From: Amarobacter sp964507025
GTDB taxonomy: Bacteria > Chloroflexota > Dehalococcoidia > Tepidiformales > Tepidiformaceae
DNA length: 64,000 nucleotides
Reading direction: 5' to 3'
NCBI GenBank assembly: GCA_964507025.1
Contig: CAZDOK010000011.1
Coordinates: 1 to 64,000, forward strand
Positions 60,004-64,000 of the stretch are shown here, one piece after another. The stretch's first letter is position 1; the number at the start of each line of letters is the position of its first letter. The position numbers and the translations under genes are program-made. The notes under the pieces are model-generated. The model was not told the DNA's origin and searched no databases. It saw nothing but the letters and a program-made list of their open reading frames with translations.

Positions 60004-60303
60004 GTTTCGGGCGCAGCCGCGATCCATGGGCGCCGCGTGGTCATCGGACTCCCGGGTGATCCCGGCGGACGCGCTGGTCGCGCCGGGATTGTGCTGACTG
60101 TCTCGGGGATCGGTGAGTCACAGTCGATGCGACGGGACGGGCCGAGGCACCGTGGCGGAAGGACAGGCAAGCGATGGTCGGCCCAGGTACGTGTCCCCTC
60201 CCTGACGGGTCGGGGCTCGCAGGCGGTCGCCATCGCGACGAGCAGCGCTCCGGCGCGCCACGTCGACCCGTGCGGTGAGGCCGAAAGAAATCCCAGCATG
60301 GAT

Positions 60304-60346
60304 CCGCATTCCACCGCATGCCACCGCACGTGCGGTGACGTGCGGT
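60304..60346. repeat. Helically phased palindromic array 1
   Basis: CCGCA occurs at 60304, 60314 and 60324, exactly 10 bp apart, then its reverse TGCGG at 60331 and 60341, again 10 bp apart. The two halves meet in CCGCACGTGCGG (60324-60335). All copies face the same side of the helix. Confidence 0.8.
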
Positions 60347-60393
60347 CGCTCGCCGGATGCATGCGTCGCCGGGCAAAACTTTTTCACCTTGTT

Positions 60394-60448
60394 GACGCAT
60401 TCCGACGCATGGCTGACGCATGGCGACGCACGTGCGTCGGCATGCGTG
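60394..60448. repeat. Helically phased palindromic array 2
   Basis: GACGCA at 60394, 60404, 60415 and 60425 (spacing 10, 11, 10), then inverted TGCGTC at 60433 and TGCGTG at 60443. The centre is GACGCACGTGCGTC (60425-60438). It is centred 102 bp from array 1, with an AT-rich tract between them. The inner decamer CGCACGTGCG is common to both arrays. Confidence 0.8.
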
Positions 60449-60720
60449 CATGGGAGCGGGGGCGCGCCGGGTGGGGTGGTGGATGGCGCTGGTCATGCGC
60501 CGAGGGTTACCACCGCCCGGTTGGAGCGCCAACGGGCGGATGGCAGCGGGAGGGGGCCCGGCGACGGAATGGCGGCGCCCCGCGGGACCCGCACACCGTC
60601 CCAGGCACTCGAGTGATGAACACTAAGAGGAGTTCGTTGGTCGAGATCGCCGACGTCACGAAACGCCGCCGTTTTCGGAAGCTTCGGATTGCTCGGAGAC
60701 ACTCCCGGGTGCCTTCGTTG

Positions 60721-60761
60721 CTTGTCGGGCGGATCACCCGACTTACCCTCACCCCGACAAG
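60721..60761. repeat. 9-bp inverted repeat near the 3' end of the helicase-PLD gene
   Basis: CTTGTCGGG (60721-60729) and CCCGACAAG (60753-60761), with an extra CCCGAC between them. It may be the terminator region of the minus-strand defence gene or an element edge. Confidence 0.4.
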
Positions 60762-60780
60762 TTAGCCGTAAGGGCTCATT

Positions 60781-63700
60781 TCACGCCTTCGGAATACAGT
60801 CGCCTCTCGCCCATCGCACGGGTCGACAGCTTCCATGGCCGCACTTCCAGCTCCACGGGTTCCCAGACCTGGCGTATGTCAGCTTCATACTGGTTCCCAT
60901 TGGGCAAGTGGGCGGTTTCAAGAATGGCGCACGAGCATTTACGCGGCGGAGGTAGCCCTTCGGGCAGAGCGATTGATCCTCTTCATGGTTCAAGCATCCA
61001 AGCTTCACCGGCTGTAGGTCGCGCGAGCCGAATTGACCGCGGGTCTCCCGCTGATTCACGACGACTAGCCTCCCTCGGCAGTTGGGGCACTTCGACGATT
61101 GAGGGTCCTCGGCGCCGTAAGCTTGGGTGATGGGTTCGAGCTGCAGCATTCTTTCGACGAGCATCGCCATGTCCTTGCTCTCGAACCGCCACATATGTTC
61201 GTAGCTCGCCACCTGGCTCGCCCAGTTTAGGCTGCCCTCGTAGACGATCTCACTATCGATCACAATCGTTTTCGCGTGGACGCCGGACATTGGGACAAGA
61301 TGCACTCCCATAGCCTCAAGACCCGAAAAGACCGCATGACCGAACGCTGGATCTCCGTTCCGCCACTCCGGGTCGGAGGGAGGCTTGTGAAGTAGGTAGA
61401 CATCAACATCGCGGCTACGAAGATCCGCAATGAACGGCTCAATCTCTGGCCATCGCCGCTTGCCGATGAACGGGGTGTAGAGGACCACGCGGTGCCTCGC
61501 GCTGAACAAATCTCCGACGAAGGCCGGATAGAAGTCCTTCTCAGTGTAGAACGCGCTCTTGTTTGCCTGAGAGACGTCCCATCCTCGAATCTCGGAGGCC
61601 GACTTCGCGACCCGAGCGCGAAACCCGTCGCCCACGATGTCCGCCGCATCGAGATGTTGCCCTGTGGCTTCCAACACTCCCCAGAGCTTCCCGAAGCCCG
61701 ACGTTGCCTTTGCATGCTTCTTCAACCATCGGGCGTCGCCAACGAACACGAACTGATGTCGAGCGCGCGTGACCGCAACGTTCAGGTCCCTTCGTACTTC
61801 TTGGAAGCTTGTGGGATTGGTGAACCTCGCAGTCCAATGCGGCTCACCGAGGACACTGTCAAAGATGATGACGTCGCACTCGTTCCCTTGGAACGTGTGC
61901 ACCGTGCCGGCCATCACCCAACGCTCGAGCTTGAGGGACTGGATCAGTTTGTTCAGGAACCGCCTCTGCGCTGCATAAGGTGTGACGATTCCGATCCGTG
62001 GGGGGTCCTTTTCTTCCGGCGCCGGGACGGCGGCGGCGTAAAGAGACGCGATCTCGACGGCGACCTGGGCCGAGATGAAGTTGAATCGGCTGAGACTGCC
62101 AGGAAGCTTTCCCGACCACGGCCCGAACTTGCTGATATCCACCGTTACAAGAGGCGCGGTGGAGCCGATAGCTCCGACCATTGCCGGCGTCGCTCTGCTC
62201 GATACTTCCGGGCCATCCTCCAGATCTCGATATCCTTCAATCAGCTTCCGTGACACGGTGGCGATGTCGCGATGCATCCTCCGCTGGACAAATAGCTTGG
62301 CGAGTTGGTCGACGCTCCGATGTTCATCGACAGCCTTGGTGATGCCGCGCAACTCGAAGATGTCGGTACCTAACAACGCAGCTGGACCGTCCCCATCGCT
62401 TCGGACGATTGGAGGCAGCTGAAACATGTCCCCGACCACGACGATGCGTTTCTTAGCCCTCGAAGCCGCATAGGCGACCAGGGGTGGCATCGCCATCGAC
62501 GCCTCGTCGATCACCACCGTGTCCCAGGAGAGTTCATTGAGGAGACTCCGGTCCATGTACAACTTGGTAAGCGTTGCGAAAACTGCAACGGCATCCAAGA
62601 CGAGTTGCTTGGCGTCCTCATCAGCGGAGGCCTGGAGCGACTGGATACCATCTCGCAAGTCCTCAAGACGCTCCTGCCGTTGGCTTCGCTCCTCCTCCAA
62701 AGTCTCCCTTGAACGAAAGCCTTCGGTCCGCCGCCGGGCGTCAACCAGCTTCGCGAGCGGCTCCGCCATCGTCGTGCGGGTTCGAATGCCCACGGCCTCG
62801 GCAGCTCCCACTGCCGCGTCTGCCGCCTGGAGTTGACTGCGTCGTCTGGCCTCCTCGATCTGCGCCTTTTGCACGCGGCCGCCGCGACCGAACAGGAACG
62901 AGTGGCGCGCCTGTTTCAAACCAGCGATGGCAAGCTCATGTGCCAGCCGCGCGGATGCCCTTGTCTCCTTCCTCCGCTCAAGGTCTGCCAGCGCTCGTTG
63001 GTTTGCCAGGACAGCCGCGTCATACGAACGTTCGGCGTCAGCAACCTCAGCCCATGAATCGAGTTCATCGGCCAGCCGACCTACCTCGTCAGAGAGGCGG
63101 ACGGCCTCCTCTCGAAGTATCTGGATGGCCTCCGCCCGTTCGGTCGCCTTCTGTTCTAGGTACTTCTCGAGGCAGACCTTGGCAGGGATCTTGTCTGACT
63201 GGGGCACGCCAACTTTCAGGATCCGACCGTTCTCGATGAGGTCGGTCCCGTAAAGGTAGCCGCTCCGGCGATCGCGAACCGGAGGCTCAACGAGGGCCCA
63301 CAAAGCCTGCTCGACCGCAGCATGCGTGTGCGATGTCACAAGTACCGTTTCACCGAGTTCGGCCAGACACGCAACGAGCGCTGCAATTGTGAAAGTCTTC
63401 CCAGTGCCCGGTGGCCCCCAGAGAAACGTGACATCGGAGCCGATGCATTGAGCGAGTGCGGCCTCGGTTTGACCTGCGATCCGATCGTCCAACTTCGGCG
63501 GAGACTGGCGGCCGACCTTGGCTGCCTCCTCACCGAAGACCTTGGGTCCAAGGCCGAATCGACCGATCGACGAGAGTTCTTCGACTTTCTCCTTGAGCTT
63601 TCGGAGCAATTCGGTCTCGTTGACGACCAACTTGGCAATGGGCATGAACGTCGGCATTTCGTCGCTCGACTCCAGAAGGAGCCAGACGCGGTTTCCCTCC

Positions 63701-63942
63701 TGGGAAACCACCATCGCACGGTAGTCCTTCCCATCCACGCGGAGGTTCCCGGAAGCATCCTCAGGAAGTCTCAGCGCGTCCGCCAAGACAAACACGTAGA
63801 GAGCCCCTGTCGCCTTCTCTTCCCGCTGACCGGACAACAACTCATAGCTCTGCTCGCCGCCCTCTTTGTCGATGAAGGTGATCTCCGCCTCGATTGCTGA
63901 AACACAGTCGCTCAGGAAGTCGTGCATGTCGGTGATGGGCAT
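60781..63942 (-). CDS. SF1 (COG1112/UPF1-like) helicase fused to PLD nuclease, Mokosh type II-like defence protein
   Basis: About 1053 residues from the ATG at 63942. Order: an N-terminal unknown domain (1-150); SF1 helicase with Walker A G-P-P-G-T-G-K-T at about 176-183; an inserted coiled coil (about 280-450); D-E-A-S Walker B, G-D-M-F-Q-L-P-P, V-H-T-F-Q-G-N-E and N-V-A-V-T-R-A-R-H motifs; then a phospholipase-D domain (about 850-965) with one HxK site, V-H-A-K-T-I-V-I-D then G-S-L-N-W; and a cysteine-rich zinc tail (C-P-N-C and later C-G-H-G-S-C). A single-chain helicase plus PLD is the layout of Mokosh type II (MkoC). The frame is open to the window edge, so the start is tentative. Confidence 0.82.
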   Translation of the reverse strand: MPITDMHDFLSDCVSAIEAEITFIDKEGGEQSYELLSGQREEKATGALYVFVLADALRLPEDASGNLRVDGKDYRAMVVSQEGNRVWLLLESSDEMPTFMPIAKLVVNETELLRKLKEKVEELSSIGRFGLGPKVFGEEAAKVGRQSPPKLDDRIAGQTEAALAQCIGSDVTFLWGPPGTGKTFTIAALVACLAELGETVLVTSHTHAAVEQALWALVEPPVRDRRSGYLYGTDLIENGRILKVGVPQSDKIPAKVCLEKYLEQKATERAEAIQILREEAVRLSDEVGRLADELDSWAEVADAERSYDAAVLANQRALADLERRKETRASARLAHELAIAGLKQARHSFLFGRGGRVQKAQIEEARRRSQLQAADAAVGAAEAVGIRTRTTMAEPLAKLVDARRRTEGFRSRETLEEERSQRQERLEDLRDGIQSLQASADEDAKQLVLDAVAVFATLTKLYMDRSLLNELSWDTVVIDEASMAMPPLVAYAASRAKKRIVVVGDMFQLPPIVRSDGDGPAALLGTDIFELRGITKAVDEHRSVDQLAKLFVQRRMHRDIATVSRKLIEGYRDLEDGPEVSSRATPAMVGAIGSTAPLVTVDISKFGPWSGKLPGSLSRFNFISAQVAVEIASLYAAAVPAPEEKDPPRIGIVTPYAAQRRFLNKLIQSLKLERWVMAGTVHTFQGNECDVIIFDSVLGEPHWTARFTNPTSFQEVRRDLNVAVTRARHQFVFVGDARWLKKHAKATSGFGKLWGVLEATGQHLDAADIVGDGFRARVAKSASEIRGWDVSQANKSAFYTEKDFYPAFVGDLFSARHRVVLYTPFIGKRRWPEIEPFIADLRSRDVDVYLLHKPPSDPEWRNGDPAFGHAVFSGLEAMGVHLVPMSGVHAKTIVIDSEIVYEGSLNWASQVASYEHMWRFESKDMAMLVERMLQLEPITQAYGAEDPQSSKCPNCRGRLVVVNQRETRGQFGSRDLQPVKLGCLNHEEDQSLCPKGYLRRVNARAPFLKPPTCPMGTSMKLTYARSGNPWSWKCGHGSCRPVRWARGDCIPKA

Positions 63943-64000
63943 GATAAAGGTTCGTGAGCCCCTCGATGACGACCCTGGTGGGGGCACGCATCCCACCCTT

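Larger units (their letters stand above)
59962..60780. other. 819-bp non-coding stretch
   Basis: Between the 5' end of the MocR gene and the 3' end of the helicase-PLD gene. It holds the MocR operator candidate, two phased repeat arrays and an inverted repeat near 60721. Open frames here are short or Arg/Pro-rich shadows. A 49-residue basic frame (60616-60765) is possible but unsupported. Confidence 0.6.

Noticed and set aside
60304..60448. Possible CRISPR array
   Set aside because: Repeat units are 5-6 bp at 10-bp spacing with a mirror centre and no spacers. No cas gene is present.
60041..60532. 163-codon minus-strand open frame across the repeat arrays
   Set aside because: Its Cys/Met/Arg repeats are just the translated DNA repeats. 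No start signal or family resemblance.
59152..60765. 537-codon plus-strand open frame
   Set aside because: Most of it is antisense to the well-supported MocR gene and the rest is low-complexity. Only the last 49 codons (60616-60765) might be a tiny basic ORF, without a ribosome site.

Overview
The window is GC-rich and densely packed with genes. GTG and TTG starts are frequent, many start and stop codons overlap (ATGA, GTGA, TGATG), and no tRNA, rRNA, CRISPR array or insertion sequence was recognised. A run of exactly 100 N at 29040-29139 marks a scaffold gap, so this is probably a draft or metagenome-assembled genome. Coding content (LLM/F420-type oxidoreductases, CaiB/BaiF CoA-transferases, acyl-CoA dehydrogenase, MocR regulator, DUF1461, DUF402 and DUF192 proteins, Lhr-Nei repair pair, flagellar switch and chemotaxis genes) fits a flagellated Chloroflexota, perhaps Dehalococcoidia/Tepidiforma-like. 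That placement is inference; an actinobacterium-like lineage is not excluded.

Layout. 0-7.6 kb is housekeeping: an isolated plant-type ketol-acid reductoisomerase, a TRIC-family channel, and a tight run rny-ymdB-PHP phosphoesterase-fabZ followed by an odd J-domain membrane protein. 7.6-15.9 kb is a motility and chemotaxis island: fliM-unknown-cheX on the minus strand, divergent from cheW-cheA-cheC-cheD-cheY-cheB-cheR. 15.9-28 kb carries lipid-envelope genes and then acyl-CoA metabolism (CoA hydrolase/transferase, two CaiB-type CoA-transferases, methyltransferase, acetyl-CoA synthetase, acyl-CoA dehydrogenase), interrupted at 25-26.3 kb by a small HTH regulator with two exported proteins. 28-38 kb is a mixed block of secreted, zinc-ribbon and small conserved proteins, two convergent LLM oxidoreductases and an ADP-forming acyl-CoA synthetase half. 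38-45.6 kb holds hemA with a strong operator-like palindrome, the lhr-nei DNA-repair pair and an A-type Fe-S carrier. 45.7-52.7 kb holds small alpha/beta-barrel proteins, enoyl-CoA hydratase, peptidoglycan enzymes and alpha/beta hydrolases.

52.7-55.5 kb is visibly AT-richer than its surroundings and looks accessory: a small HTH protein related to the one at 26 kb, aromatic-rich proteins and a secreted alpha/alpha-toroid-like protein. 55.7-60 kb returns to core genes (TerB-like protein, YifB/ComM, MocR regulator). An 819-bp non-coding stretch then contains two helically phased palindromic repeat arrays. The window ends in a large SF1 helicase-phospholipase D fusion resembling the Mokosh type II anti-phage protein.

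The best candidates for undescribed biology are: (1) the phased arrays at 60304-60448; (2) the two loci pairing a small HTH regulator with aromatic-rich proteins; (3) the palindrome overlapping the hemA promoter and start; (4) the helicase-PLD defence-like gene.
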